Assembly (NCBI GenBank): GCA_037178675.1
Contig: JAYMGJ010000321.1
Span: 124,001 to 188,000 of the forward strand
Direction of reading: 5' to 3'
Source of the DNA: Scleroderma bovista
Taxonomy: Eukaryota; Basidiomycota; Agaricomycetes; Boletales; Sclerodermataceae
DNA: 64,000 bases
Both the position numbers and the translations under genes were made by a program. A model generated the notes under the pieces. The model was not told the origin of the DNA. It did no database searches and saw only the letters and a program-made list of their open reading frames with translations. Below are positions 1 through 11,576 of this stretch, one piece after another; within the stretch, counting starts at the first letter, position 1; each line of letters begins with the position of its first letter.

Positions 1-388
1 TCACCATTGAAAATCACGTTTTGGGTGGATGCGATGGTGCATTTTTGCGACACTGGGTTTGTGAAGAGCCTCATGCAATTCTTCATGTCGATTAAGGCGA
101 CACCACGGATTGGGATGCGAAGGAAACTGGACCCCTGGCGCAGATATGATTCACTGTAAAGTTACGTGAGACGGAGAACGGAGGAGAACGGAGGCAGTCA
201 ACATTAGTTATGTACTCTCTGTGATCGGCGTTCATGGATGCAAATGCACATGACTTTCTCACATTTCCATACACACGAAGTGGCGCCATTCGATGGTTTA
301 GCAGAGACAGGGACAGGAACAAGATACTTGGTAGTGCGCTACCCACTTGCAATAGCTCGGGGATAGCTGGGAGATAATCTGCTGCCAA
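1..388 (-). CDS. Unidentified gene, 5' part, runs off the left edge
   Basis: An ATG at 388 on the minus strand opens a frame (MAADYLPAIPELL...). The frame continues across a plausible intron, GTGAG at 262 to CAG ending at 135. The second exon stays open to base 1 and begins GSSFLRIPIRGVALID. The first exon has a hydrophobic run (SILFLSLSLL) that could be a signal anchor. I do not recognise the family. The gene diverges from the carboxylesterase at 458, so about 70 bp would hold both promoters. The join is an inference; the true start could also be the internal Met before APLRVYGN. Confidence 0.35.
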
Positions 389-392
389 GGAG

Positions 393-398
393 TATAAA
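393..398 (+). promoter_or_regulatory. Putative TATA box of the carboxylesterase gene
   Basis: TATAAA lies 60 bp upstream of the carboxylesterase ATG at 458, a usual fungal distance. It sits in the short gap between this gene and the minus-strand start at 388. It is a match to a consensus only. Confidence 0.35.
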
Positions 399-457
399 CG
401 TCACGACGGATGCCTTGCGAGATCCTAGGCAGACGCTGCTTCAAGTGAGATACCAAC

Positions 458-2997
458 ATGTCCCGACTCTCCATCGCATTCGTGACTGCATTTCAGCTTG
501 TACTATCTGTGATCGCAGCCTCCGACTCGCCCATCGTGACACTTGACTACGGCAGCTTTCAGGGGTTCTGCTCACCCTTCAGCACGGAGTCCTTTCTTGG
601 TATACCCTTTGCTCAGCCTCCGTACGTGGCGGTTCAATAACCTAAACTCTCAATCCCAACTACTTGTAATTCAGGGTTGGAAATTTTCGTCTCAACAAAC
701 CAGTTCCCCCTTCTTCTTTGGGCCCTGGGGTGAATAATGCCACTTCGTATGCAAATGCCTGTTCCCAGATGCCTCCGTTTCCTCCTGGTGTCACATTTCC
801 TGACAACCCTGGTTTGTCTGGCGCGATCACCTATCTCACTGAATTCCTGCCACAAAGCACCGTGGCTGCTTCGGAAGATTGTAGGTGATGCGATATCAGA
901 CAACCATCTCAATTCTCATGCTACCTTGTAGGCTTGTATGTCAATGTTGTGAGGCCCGCGGGTGTTTGTTCAGGAGCGGATCTCCCTGTTGTCGTGGTAT
1001 GTCTGAGATTCTAGCTGGAAATCTAGCATGATATTTACAAGAATACACAGTATATTTATGGTGGTACGCTGGGGTGATAGATGAGTTATTTTTGTCTCTG
1101 ATGCCGTGTCAAGGTGGCTTTACGGGAGGGGACGCATCGGGTTACAATGGGACTGGCATTGTAGGGCGCTCTGTGGAATTGAATACCCCAATCATCTATG
1201 TATCTTTCAACTATCGCCTCAACGGTATGTCGACTTTTTTGAAGATCCTGGGGAAATAGTTCTTATTTTATGCAGTGTTCGGTTTCCTTGGAGGCAAGGA
1301 AGTACAACAAGCTGGTCTGGGCAACCTCGGGTTGTACGATCGTGAGTATATACTCCTCGGCGAAAATATGACATTTATTGGTCGTCCAGAACGCATGGCT
1401 CTTGAGTGGGTCAAGAAATACATCTCGACCTTTGGTGGAGATCCTGAAAAGGTGATCGTGTAAGTCAGATTTACTTGCCTTCTATCCACAAATTCACCTT
1501 GTGTATGTGTAGCTGGGGCCAAAGTGCTGGAGCCATTTCAATTTTGTCACAAATGGTTGCTTACGATGGAAATGTGAACGGACTGTTTCGAGGTGCTGTT
1601 ATGGTGTGTTTCAACCACTGGTTTCTTCTCTTTGCCTGAGCTTGTGCAGCAATCTGGATCTGCCTTCCCATTGCACGACATCGCTTCAGCACCGCAGCAA
1701 GAAAATTACGATTTCATTGTCGCGCAAACAAATTGCAGTGCCGCAAATGATACCCTCAGCTGCCTTCGGCAAGTCCCATACGAGGAAATCATGAACGCTA
1801 TGTTGCACACCATTTATTTGAATTCATACCAATCCCTCAATATGACATGGTCACCTCTTGTCGACGGTGTCATTCTCAAACATACCCTGCGAGAGTCGCT
1901 GAGCATGGGTAAGTATGCAAGGGTAGGTCGATTACGCTTTGCTATCAATGCCGTGTGACTTGTGGTTTTCTTTGCAGGTACCGGCCATTTTTGGTGTCGT
2001 CGACGATGAGGGAACGTAGGTAGACTGTACCTGCACTGGTTTCAACGCTGACGTCCTATAGGTTGTTCTCTCTGTTCAGTTTCAATGTCACGTAAGCAGT
2101 GAAATGGTTTCACTACGCCGACTACTAACGACTAAGGCCAACAGTACAAACGATCAATTCCTGGAGTACATAAAGGCTGTGTAAGAACACGCCTTTAACC
2201 CATTTTATACTACCTGACAAGTCCCAATACATCCAGTTTCTTGGTTGGGCTTGACAAATCCGAAATTAGCCTAGTTGAAAAGTTGTATCCCGACGACCCC
2301 ACCCAGGTAGGTGTTTTGGTGCCATTAATGGTCGCTACTTTACTCTGTTTCCCAGGGTTCCCCCTTCGGTGTAGGGATGAATGATACCATCACGTATGTG
2401 TTCTTCACCATCAATGATAGGAATCTCTTCGAATTCTATGACCCGCAGTCCAGAGTCTAAGCGTATCTCCGCATTTCTGGGTGACTTATATTTCCAGGCG
2501 CCTCGCCGACACGCACTCAGCATTATGTCCACCACACAGAATGTCTGGAGCTATCGTATGTCATTCTTGTGATGTGGACAGATCAGGTGCTGACATTCTC
2601 GGAACTAGTGTTCAAGAGAAACAAATATGTTCCTGGACTTGGCTCGTTCCATGGAAGTGATCTTCAGGAATTCTATGATTTTACTGGCGCAACTGACTGG
2701 GTAGGCGCCGACGCCGTCAGTACGTGCTTATTTGCCTTTCACGTGGTTCTAAATGTGAAACGACTATTCCTCAGTCAATTTCGCCTATGCCCTTGATCCA
2801 AATATTCCTCAAGGCGGTGATCCGCCGGAAGGAGTATCATCCATGTTGTCTGGCCTCACTTGGCACCAGTGGACGCTTTTCTGTCCAGAACTCCTGGCGT
2901 TTGAGGACCCCGGTGTGCTCACTTTCTCGAATGACACATTTAGAGAGGAGGCGGTGGCGTACTTGAACTACCTCTCCGACCAGATGGGTTTGTGAGG
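458..2997 (+). CDS. Secreted type-B carboxylesterase / lipase
   Basis: Alpha/beta hydrolase expected to cleave carboxylic esters outside the cell. The start gives a signal peptide (MSRLSIAFVTAFQLVLSVIAA). Next come the family's N-terminal FLGIPFAQPP block, the oxyanion region (YIYGG..FTGGD) and the nucleophile elbow WGQSAGA near 1512-1532, with Ser in GxSxG. The catalytic acid is in VVDDEGT (about 2000) and the catalytic His in the GSFHGSD block (about 2641-2660), the arrangement of Candida rugosa-type lipases. The frame is rebuilt over about a dozen short introns and ends NYLSDQMGL-stop at 2995-2997. The length of about 530 residues is normal. All three catalytic residues are present, so it looks functional. 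Substrate cannot be told from sequence. Confidence 0.85.
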
Positions 2998-3361
2998 AAT
3001 CCCACCTTGCCTGTGTTTGTATTTCGCGTGGATTAGGATAATGGACAAGTTGGCACTAAGTTGGGACTAAGCACGAAGGATGCGACTGTAAGGGAAATCT
3101 TTCAGTCCTGTTCAGTTTTGCCCGGTTAAAGCTGCGTGAGGTCAAAACATGCCAAAGTGGCCGGCACCAAGGATATTTGCTCACTAAGCTTCATGTAAAT
3201 CATGTTTCCATACAAACCAAGTGTAGAATCTGAGACGAAGCGAGAAACAGAAAACAATATCCCTATACTACACAATCCGAAGCAACGCTACTAGCACCTT
3301 GATAATAGTTCCAATTTTGTGGCAAACAAAATTGAAACCAGTCATATTTGACAATAGAGCT
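2998..3361. other. Intergenic, convergent 3' ends
   Basis: This gap lies between the stop codons of the carboxylesterase and the oppositely oriented saccharopine-dehydrogenase-like gene. I see no open frame with family character, no tRNA and no repeat. It presumably carries both 3' untranslated regions. Confidence 0.5.
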
Positions 3362-5031
3362 TCAACGGATCTTCTTATGCTCATACGTTGGTAGAACTTC
3401 ACTTTCTATGCTAATGCGATCGCATGCATTGAGGCGCCGAACAAGGACATCTCCAAAGGCGGTCATAGGCGTGAGGACACCACCCCGCTTCCCGAAGGGG
3501 GGTAAGCTGTCTTTGTCAAGCACGAGAGCTAAGGCAGCTTCTGAAACAAAGACTGAAGGGAATGGTCAGCTGGCGTTTGCTAAGGTGTGTCAACCCAACG
3601 ATCACTCACTTGCAGTCATCAAGTATGCACCGTCACCTTTACCCTTGAAAGTTGTTCGCACTGAGACAGTGCGGCCCTGGGAGTCCGGAGTGGATGTCGT
3701 GATATTAGTAATATTGAGGGACCTTGCCTCCAGTTGCCTTTATAAAGGCACAGCCCGTCAACTAAATAGCATGGTTCATCAATCAAATTACTTACTCGTC
3801 GGTTGGGCCTTGTCCTGGCTGCGGCAGAAACTTGCATGCTATTCGAAGGGCCTATCAGTATGGCGGATTAGTGTTCAGCGGCAAGAATAGATGGAAAAAT
3901 ACTAACAAATGGAAAGGCCATCATCATGATTATACACACGAACTTCACTAAGTAACAAAATGCACGGAACCAGTTGGGCTGGACCAGGAATTCGTCGTAC
4001 TTGAATGCAGTGCCGTAGGAATATTCTGACCCATCCACTGTCGCGGAGAGTTCAGGTGGAAATACGTCGGTCGGGTTTCGCGCCGCAAGCTCAAATAGGC
4101 CCCAGGAACGTTGAATAATCCGGCGATTTACCATTGACTGAGCAAAAAAAGTGCCTCGCATAGGGGGGTGATCCAGAATAGGCAACGAGTAAAACGCCCG
4201 AGGACGCGGGCTAGGTACACCTCGTACTAAGAAATAGTCCCTTTAGATATCGTTGCTTACATTCCAATTGGCAAAAAGATTTACCTGGGCTGAGAATAAA
4301 GTCTGTCCAGACTGCATCCTTCGCCTCCTTGGAGGGATTTTCTACAACTGCAAGCGCAGAGGCAATCGACCCACCGGAATAGGTGAACCCATTGATTTCC
4401 CACGCAGATGTGGACATATCGATGCCGGTTAGGGGGCCCGCAAATGACTTGAGTGTTTTGTTCGCAACATAGGACATGAGGTCAGAGGGTACAGCGACCA
4501 TTCCTGCGCAGGGCACTATTACAGTGTTTGATTCGGCAGCAAGGTGATCAAAGCTGCAGAGTAGAGCGCACTTCGTATTAGCTGGCGGTGCAAGCGGCAA
4601 GCACGGAAACTTGCTTTTGGATGATGCCCCGCAGCTGCGAGAGCTCTCCCACGATATCAAGGTAGTGTCTCTTGTGGTGCACACAGGCTGGCAAGACGGG
4701 GTTACCGAAGTGCGAGTAAAGTGCGACAGCATTAATCACAACATGCGCCTCCTGCACGACAGCCTCGACGTCATCCGAACTTGTCACGTCCACAATAAAC
4801 GTGCGGACGTGAAGTGCGGCATCATCTAGCTCATCGATGAGCGCGTTGAGTTTCTGTTTGGATCGGGCTGCAAGGCACAGAGTGAATGTTGCGCGCTGGG
4901 GGTGTGTTGCAAGGTATCGTGTAATGAGGCGCCCGGTATACCCTACCCATATTCTGCTGTATCATGCACAATGACCCATTTGTAGAGCGACGTCACGTAC
5001 CTGTCGCACCGAGGATGAGGATGTCGAGCAT
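3362..5031 (-). CDS. Saccharopine dehydrogenase-like oxidoreductase (SCCPDH family)
   Basis: NAD(P)-binding Rossmann protein of the SCCPDH / trans-acting enoyl reductase family. It starts MLDILILGATG; after an intron at about 4945-5002 the next exon gives GYTGRLITRYLA, so the glycine-rich dinucleotide motif is GATGYTG. Further blocks fit the family: ARSKQKL (second-base binding), VINAVALYSHFG, HYLDIVGE, a hydrophobic C-terminal stretch (FCYLVKFVCIIMMMAF) typical of membrane or lipid-droplet members, and the conserved ending RGGVLTPMTAFGDVLV before the stop at 3362-3364. The substrate is not known for fungal members. The first exon is only about 30 bp. It converges with the carboxylesterase. 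Confidence 0.8.
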
Positions 5032-5192
5032 GACGGGATGGAAGAAAGTTGATGAATGGGACTTGACTCTCGAGTCTCAGCTCTGAGGGGCTGGACTGCT
5101 TGACTTGACATACTAACCTTCTTGGGCCGGCGCAAGGGACAACATGGAGATGGCAGGCTCATTCGTATAATTACTTTGTGGGTTTCCACGAT

Positions 5193-5272
5193 GGGCTTTT
5201 GGCACAGTTGGTAGCGCGCATGCTTCGCACTGAGATTGCATGAGGTCGTGGGTTCGACTCCCACAGAGTCCA
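5193..5272 (+). tRNA. tRNA-Ala (anticodon CGC) with a 7-base intron
   Basis: The acceptor arm GGGCTTT pairs with AGAGTCC and leaves discriminator A at 5272. It includes a G3:U70 wobble, the classic identity mark of tRNA-Ala. The D loop AGTTGGTA and T arm GTGGG-TTCGACT-CCCAC are canonical. The anticodon stem CATGC/GCATG encloses 14 bases. Taking U33 as the second T of TTCGCA gives anticodon CGC and a 7-base intron (CTGAGAT) after position 37, the standard eukaryotic site. One A-C mismatch lies in the D stem. A short T run follows directly. Confidence 0.85.
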
Positions 5273-5277
5273 TTTTT
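5273..5277 (+). terminator. RNA polymerase III terminator
   Basis: TTTTT starts immediately after the tRNA-Ala discriminator base, as expected for Pol III termination. Confidence 0.7.
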
Positions 5278-5326
5278 CCGTGGCGGTCTTCCTGCTCCTG
5301 TATCGACCTTTTTGCTTGCCTCGCCC

Positions 5327-7264
5327 ATGCAGCGACGCTCAGGCCTCAGCAAAGGTCTAGCACGCATCTCTCCCCCATCCCAGCGCCGTCTATCTGGCAT
5401 GGGTGCTGTCGATCCTTCCCGCTCACGGTGGCTACAGCGGTCCTTCGGCGTTCCCAATCGCATATGGGCTCTCCTGCTCCTTGTCGCTTCCATCGTCACT
5501 CTCACTCGTATCCTGCCCGTTTCCCACACAAATACCCAACTTACCACCATCGGACTCACTCCTAAAAACTACTTTCGCGAGTCTTCATCCGTCCCCGCGC
5601 CAAACGCGTCCGAGTCAGACGCCTTCGCCTTGGCCAACAACCCTTTCGACTTCTGTCCCGTTTTCGGGCCAAATGACGACCTCGCGGAGAGGTACGGTGC
5701 ATTAGCCCTTGCTCAGAGTAGAATCTATCTGGGCAGCGGAGGAAGAGTGCACCGCATGTTGCATAAAGCTCTTCTCGGCCAGCCAGTAACGATCAGTGTT
5801 TTGGGAGGATCAGGTGCGTGCCATCTCCTCGGGAATACCATCGTTGCTCTCTCTGTCGTTCTTTCTGTTGACTCCGACTGACTGTTTTGTGTACTTAGTC
5901 TCTGCCTGTCATGGCGCTGGTGACGATCCATTATCGTCTCAGTGCTACCCTTCACTTTTCTTCCAGTGGTGGCTGAGCGTATTCCCCCATCCTGCCTCTG
6001 AACTAACCAATGGAGCCATGCGGAAAACGGACTCTGGCTATTTTGGCTTTTGCAGTTCGCATCATATCCCAGAACATACCGACCTCATCATACTCGAGTT
6101 TGACGTCGATGACTCAGCGTAAGCCTCCGACTAACCAACTTCGTGGAAATGCTCATCTCCCGCACATGTAGTTACCAGCAAAGCATGGAAAATTTCGAGC
6201 TTCTCGTTCGTTCGTTGCTTGATCGGCCAGACCAACCCGCTGTCGTCATCCTAGGCCACTTTAGCCCCCAAATTCACGCTCAATATGGTTTCGCAACATT
6301 GTAGCACAATTTTACGATGTGCCTCATGTTAGGTATGCTCATCTTGTCTTGAGTATACACCTTTGATACCCACACCGTCCCAGTGTGAAGCCCGTCTTCT
6401 ACCCCTCCTACATAGCAGATCCAGAGCTTATCGAACCATACTATACTGATCCAATTCTCGCTGGCCCTCACGGACACAGGGTCCTTGCTGACGTCCTCAT
6501 TTCATACTTCCAATCCCAGATATGTGCCGCGTGGTCAGCAGCAGGTGGACACTCCTTCGAGTCTATTCCGATCTTGGTTACCCCAGACGCAGGCGGCGCA
6601 GGCGCAGACCCTCATCTCTTTGGTGGTGTGGGTGCACGCGTAGGTGCTGCAGCCCCCGAGCCTGGTGATAAAGCGGACGATGCCAAGAAGCCAATGCAAG
6701 CACCGTCTGTTCCTATCTACCCGGAGCTACGCATCCCCCCCGTCCGCATCGATACACGGCCCCATTCATCGCGGCCGTTCGAGGAACCCGCTCCATTTTG
6801 CGCGTCCGCGAACGACCTCGTAAACCCCGTTCCACCTTCGTTGTTCTACGGTTCGGGTTGGATCGCCGCACACCCCCCGCAGGGAGTGTCGCCGCTATTG
6901 ACAGCGGCGTATTACTGGTACAGTTCGATGCCGATGAGTCGGATACGCGTGCCGATAAAGGTCGGTGCCGGAGACATAGGTATTTATTATCTCAAGGAAT
7001 CAATGGAGTCAGCTGGAGTGTTGGGTGGACGACAACTATGGGGGGTCTGTTATTTTGGAGAACTCGGGGTCTGTATCAGCCCCAACGCCAACGTACGTGG
7101 TGAGATTTCCAAACTGCTAACTTCTGACAACGCACCTCTCTTGAAGGCTCGAGATCATTGACCACTCTGTCACTCGTGGGTCGCACTATGTCGAGTGTGT
7201 GCTTCTCGGGGAGGAAGGAGTGCCTGTACCTTCATTCAAGGTTCTCGGTATTTTCTCGACGTGA
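5327..7264 (+). CDS. SGNH/GDSL-like esterase-fold protein, type II membrane anchor; apparent frameshift
   Basis: The start at 5327 lies 55 bp after the tRNA-Ala. A basic N-terminus is followed by one transmembrane segment (IWALLLLVASIVTLTRIL), suggesting a Golgi or surface type II protein. The nucleophile block GGS-VSACHGAG is split by an intron at about 5812-5898. Later blocks are FFQWWLSVFP, LIILEFDVDD and AGPHGHRVLAD, which carries the DxxH-like His. The C-terminal half (PFCASANDL, PPSLFYGSGW, RIPIKVGAGDIG) continues the fungal family. Near 7003-7013 the conserved frame shifts by one base: LECWVDDNYGGS lies in the next frame. That frame then splices at about 7093-7146 into TLEIIDHSVTRGSHYVEC and ends GIFST-stop at 7262-7264. 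Natural mutation, assembly error or unseen intron are all possible. Substrate is unknown; related fungal proteins are linked to capsule or cell-wall polysaccharide. Confidence 0.7.
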
Positions 7265-7496
7265 CTCCGTCGGTTCGACTAAATGCGCATCAGCGAACGC
7301 AAAATGATTTACGCTGGACTAGATACTTTTATAAATCCATACACTTGCAATACATACACAATCTGCATGCATCCACGGTAAAAGCTGTGTTTTCCACTGA
7401 CGTCATGAGGCACTGGCGTGGGAATGTCCGACGGCGCAGCAGTGGCTCGTTGGCGACAGCCTTTCTTTCTCTTTCACGTCCATCTTGCGCACGGTC

Positions 7497-8915
7497 ATGG
7501 TCTCGAGACAAGGCCCTCCTACCAGTGAGTTCGCAGAGCCGCGATCTCACCTGCGTATTGACATCGCTACCTAGGCGCCCCTCCAGCATATTCATATGTT
7601 ACAAGGGTATACAAGCGCAGTCTGCGACCGGTCGTCCTGGCGAGTAAGTCCATCCTTTGACTCGGCTCTTGTGACATAACATTCATGTTCTCTCAGCGAC
7701 CGCCTTTAGCGCTATCTGGTGTTTGTTCCTGTACGTGCATGATTTTACATTTCCTTTCTCGAGGCTTACATCCTGTTTCCGTAGTGCTGTAAGCTATCCC
7801 ATGTCTCAAAACAATTCTGGACTCACAAGTTTCAGTCATCTGGGGTTGGGGCGCTCATCGATAGCAAAAATGGTGCGCCACAAATCCGCCTCTCCTCGCT
7901 TGTGCTGACTTTTCCACCCCAACCAGATAACTTCCCGAAACTTACTCCGTTGGCTATAGTACAGACCGTCCTGTACATCGTAGCACTACTATTTCAGGTG
8001 TTTGGCATCGTTGCGGCGGCTACGGTGCGCATACTGCTGTCTTTGGCGATTTTTTTTCTGACATTGTATTTGTGGGGCGATTAGCAACGCGTCAGGTTCA
8101 TCAGATTGTACACGTATCTATGTGCTCTCTCCGTCCTCCTTGCAACGGGTGTAGGGTTGATGCGCGTGGTTACCCATTTCACTTTCAAGGTACGGACCAC
8201 CGTTGAGCCCACCAAATGCTGACATACTCATAACGTTCCAGAATGACTTGATTGCAGAGTGTGAAGTCATTGTCCAAGGCGACAGTTCAGACTCTGTGCG
8301 TTTATGTGAATGGTTTTGTTTTTCGTGGTAGCTCATATTTTCCGTCCTACAGCTGTTTGGATTCTGGGGACCTGATTCGGCATCCCACCTCACTGCTACC
8401 GAAGCCATATCTTGTGAGTCTCCAACTGAACGTATTGCATCTGTGCACTGACGTTTGGCAGATTGCAATGATCTATGGAGCCGCAATTCCTGGACGGAAA
8501 TCTTCATTACTATCGTGGTGATCGGTATGCTGTCGCAATATCTTTTCTTGCACATACTTATTCCCTTGGGTCAGTTTTCGGCCTGCTTTTCACCTCTGTT
8601 GCATTCGCGTACTACCGCCAAGCAATCGATCCCACGAGCCCTGTCAACTCCTCCCGCACACCGTCGAACCAAGTCCGCATGAACGACTTCCCTGGTTACA
8701 ATGCCCCGTACGACGCACCTGTGTATGCACCTCCGCCTGGCCCCCCACCATTCGACACAGATAGCAAGCCACCGCAGTATCAGTACGGAGACTACACCTC
8801 CTATGGACGCGACAAGGATAAAGATGGCAAAGAGGATCCGTTTGGCGACCATGGCGTGGCGCCGCCCATGCCGACACATTGGGCAGAGGAGCGTGATGTC
8901 ACTTCTCGGGTGTAA
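7497..8915 (+). CDS. Tetraspanin-like four-transmembrane protein
   Basis: The chosen ATG at 7497 gives MVSRQGPPT, spliced to SAPPAYSYVTRVYKRSLRPV. The following hydrophobic exons form TM1 (VLATTAFSAIWCFL), TM2 (AIVQTVLYIVALLFQVFGIV), TM3 (YLCALSVLLATGVGLM) and TM4 (IFITIVVIGVFGLLFTSVAFAYY). Between TM3 and TM4 lies a short luminal loop with CEVIVQG and DCNDLWSRNSW, a reduced version of the tetraspanin large loop. The C-terminal tail of about 100 residues is rich in Pro, Tyr and Asp (PPPGPPPFDTDSKPPQYQYGDY), typical of fungal tetraspanin-like proteins that may bind cytoskeletal or trafficking partners. Introns are many and some exons tiny (one of about 4 bp), so N-terminal boundaries are tentative. 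Function is unknown. Confidence 0.65.
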
Positions 8916-9148
8916 AGTGTATGCACTGTCTTGGATATCCCGTCGGTGCCGCTCCGTGCCTTTTTTTTTTTACCGCTGTAGCCTTGGATTGGACTCATTT
9001 TCTCTTGGAATGAAGTCTGTATGCCATACCACTGTTTGATAACTACTACTACACATGTTACTGATTTTGAGTATATAATACCACAGTCTGTGGAAAGCAT
9101 ATTTATTGTCCTTTGTATTTGCTGTGACTGGGTTTCCAATTTGACTGC

Positions 9149-10239
9149 ATGCCTCCGAAAGCACAAGTAACAAAGCCCTCTGCCAAGGGTCACGCCAGTA
9201 CTACGCCTAATCCTCGTCAAGGTTTCTTTCCATACTTCCAGTATGTTTCCGTCGTTGGCGTGCACAGTACTCTTGTCGGGTTTGTAGCCCTTTACCTCCC
9301 ACAGTCCATCCGCCTACTCGGCCCGCTCCCTGCCCGAGAGACTGACCGACCTCAGTCCGAGTTCATGGAAGCACTGACCGCACGGCCCACGCTGACGGCA
9401 GGCTGGATATGCGCGGGACTGTGCGTTCTGCAGCTGTGGTGGGGCGGGTGGGTGAGGAAGTGGTATTTTGAGCATTACACGAGCAGCAGCACGGTGGATG
9501 AGATCAAGATGGACAGGGCGAAGTTTAACAAGCAGTGGTTCGTGGTATGTACATGGGCTTCCGCTGCGAAGACGTGTCGCTCATTTGACACGTCCACAGA
9601 GACTACGAGAAGCCGTTGCGTTCACGCTGTTCGTCACAGTCGTACTGCACATCATCATCATTCTGTTCGGAGCCCCGCTATTGAGGTGAACATGGTCAAC
9701 TCGCTTTCGTTGGGACAGTTCTGAGCGATTCCTTGCAGTCATCACATGCACACGGGGCTCTTGGCTTTCGCGATTGCGCTCCTGACGGCTTTCCCGCCTG
9801 CTTACGCGCTGGGCTCCCCGTCTCTGGCGTCAGACACACCTGCGCTGGTTAATAGACTAACATGGGTCCTACTCTTTGCTGAGCTCTCGTGGGTGTATAG
9901 AATATAGGCCTTTGAGTCTGACCACCAAATGCGGAACGCAGGCCTAGAGACGCGGTCGAACGGATATTCGTATACCCTGCTGTAGGAACTATCTTGGGTA
10001 CGTGGTTCGGCGCCTTCCCTATCGCACTCGACTGGGGCCGCCCCTGGCAGGTACGTGCAGGAATGTTCACATCTCTGCTAACCATTTATTGTCACTTTGC
10101 TTAGGCATGGCCATTGACGTCCCTCTACGGAAGCCTTGTGGGTTATGTCGCAGGCTCGCTGGTGGGTCTCACTGTCAATTCCGTGAAATGGCTCGCGATG
10201 GAGCAGTTGCAATCGTCTACAAAATACAAATCAAGTTAA
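9149..10239 (+). CDS. GPI11: GPI biosynthesis protein Gpi11 / PIG-F
   Basis: Multi-pass ER membrane protein that helps transfer ethanolamine phosphate to the GPI anchor precursor. The start MPPKAQVTKP is followed by membrane segments VGVHSTLVGFVALYL and TAGWICAGLCVLQLWW, then after an intron AVAFTLFVTVVLHIIIILFG. The diagnostic PIG-F block FGAPLLSHHMHTGLLAFAI spans the next exon junction. The final exons give AVGTILGTWFGAFPIALDW (around 9980-10030), then GRPWQ spliced to AWPLTSLYGSLVGYVAGSL, the usual C-terminal signature. The stop is at 10237-10239, 60 bp from the convergent phosphatase stop. A TATA-like run (TATATAATA) lies about 75 bp upstream of the ATG. Confidence 0.85.
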
Positions 10240-10299
10240 TGTTCTACGGTGCAGGGCAATTCTCTATTGGGGTATTCTCGAGACTTGATTGTCCTTCTA

Positions 10300-11487
10300 T
10301 TATATTGTCGTCTGCGACGTCTTGACTGCACGCAGATCGGCAATAGATTGTGTAACATAATCGGGCACGATGGATGAGGGATTCGGACCACTTATCTCTT
10401 CTTCTGCGGTGATGCCTGCCGTATGCCAGTCATTCTGGAATTTTGGCTGGAACTTCGAGCCTACTACTTACCGGTGAGTACGAGAAGTGTCGCTAGCCCA
10501 CCACCCTGCCCAAACAAAATATCGGTGTTGAGTCGGTCACCAATCATGATTGTACGCTCGGGATTAAAGTGAACCCTGTGGAAGCGATGTTAGTCACAGT
10601 GCCAGCGAGATAAGGGTACGTACTTGGCTTGTATACAATCTAACATGGTCCTCGCTGGCTTGCCGATGCTTAGAGGATCCCTGTTTAGGGCGAATCGTAG
10701 GGGAGCGCTGAGGGAACCTGCTCCCGGAAGAAGGCCATGCGCACTGGGGAACGTGCTGTCCTCATTGGTGACGAGGAACTGGCATGCGGGGTTCCGATGG
10801 AGGTACTGGAAAGCCTTTGCGAGTTTGGTGTAGTTGATCTTGGTATCGAGACCACACAGCACCACAGCGACGTCCGGGTCTGGAGTGAAATCAGCCAGAG
10901 AGAAGGGTTCGAGTGTGCCGTCTGCTGGGTCCTGGTGTCGGATGTGAGGACATTGCAGAAAGTGTGAGTGTAGGGGAAAGCTAACCGTGCCACCGATGAA
11001 GGACACGCCTTCCTCACGTAACTCTTCTTCGATGCCCGACATGCCGATCACATATACCTTTTTGTCTTTTGGGAGCTTCATTACTGAGGAGATGTATACC
11101 GCAGCTGCGTAGGCAGACCCATAGATCTCATCCTTGTTCACGCTCAGGGAGGGACCGATTGACCCTCATGACCACCTACCACATGTGCTTCGACGCCAAG
11201 CTGGTCGAACTTGGCCTTGCAGCTCCTCCGGGACTTGGTAGCGTTGTTCGTGACGAAGAGAAGGCGCTTTCCTGATCATACGGTTCGTGACCGGGAGGTG
11301 AGCTGGCTGTTGGGAGATTGATGGTGAAGTATGGCTTGCCTCGCTTGCGCAGCATATCGAGGACCTCTACTGCACCCTCGATAGGTCGATCGCCGTGCCA
11401 GAGTACTCCGTCGCAGTCGAACATCCAGGTATCATACTTGCTGAGGAGAGACTCATAATCCTCTGCAGTAGTGAGTCTGCGAGCCAT
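10300..11487 (-). CDS. PHO13: HAD-superfamily phosphatase, PHO13 / phosphoglycolate phosphatase type
   Basis: Type IIA HAD phosphatase (4-nitrophenylphosphatase family) that clears 2-phosphoglycolate and related damaged metabolites in the cytosol. The start [15 protein letters not shown] leads to motif [13 protein letters not shown] with nucleophile and acid Asp. The cap region contains [18 protein letters not shown] and [11 protein letters not shown]. Motif III is in SIGKP, and motif IV is [11 protein letters not shown] around 10540. The last intron lies before the exon encoding [10 protein letters not shown]. The stop is at 10300-10302. Key catalytic residues are all present. It is divergent from tRNA-Thr at 11577. 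Confidence 0.85.
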
Positions 11488-11576
11488 GGTAGTTGCTCAG
11501 ATCGACTGATTAGGCTGAACACAATCCCAGCTAGGTTCAATGTATCCGTTATCGCGAGATCAGCGCCCCGCCATCA

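Noticed and set aside
3348..3890. 180-codon plus-strand open frame
   Set aside because: It lies antisense to the 3' exons of the SCCPDH-like gene, whose minus-strand frame has family motifs (VLTPMTAFGD). The plus frame has no domain.
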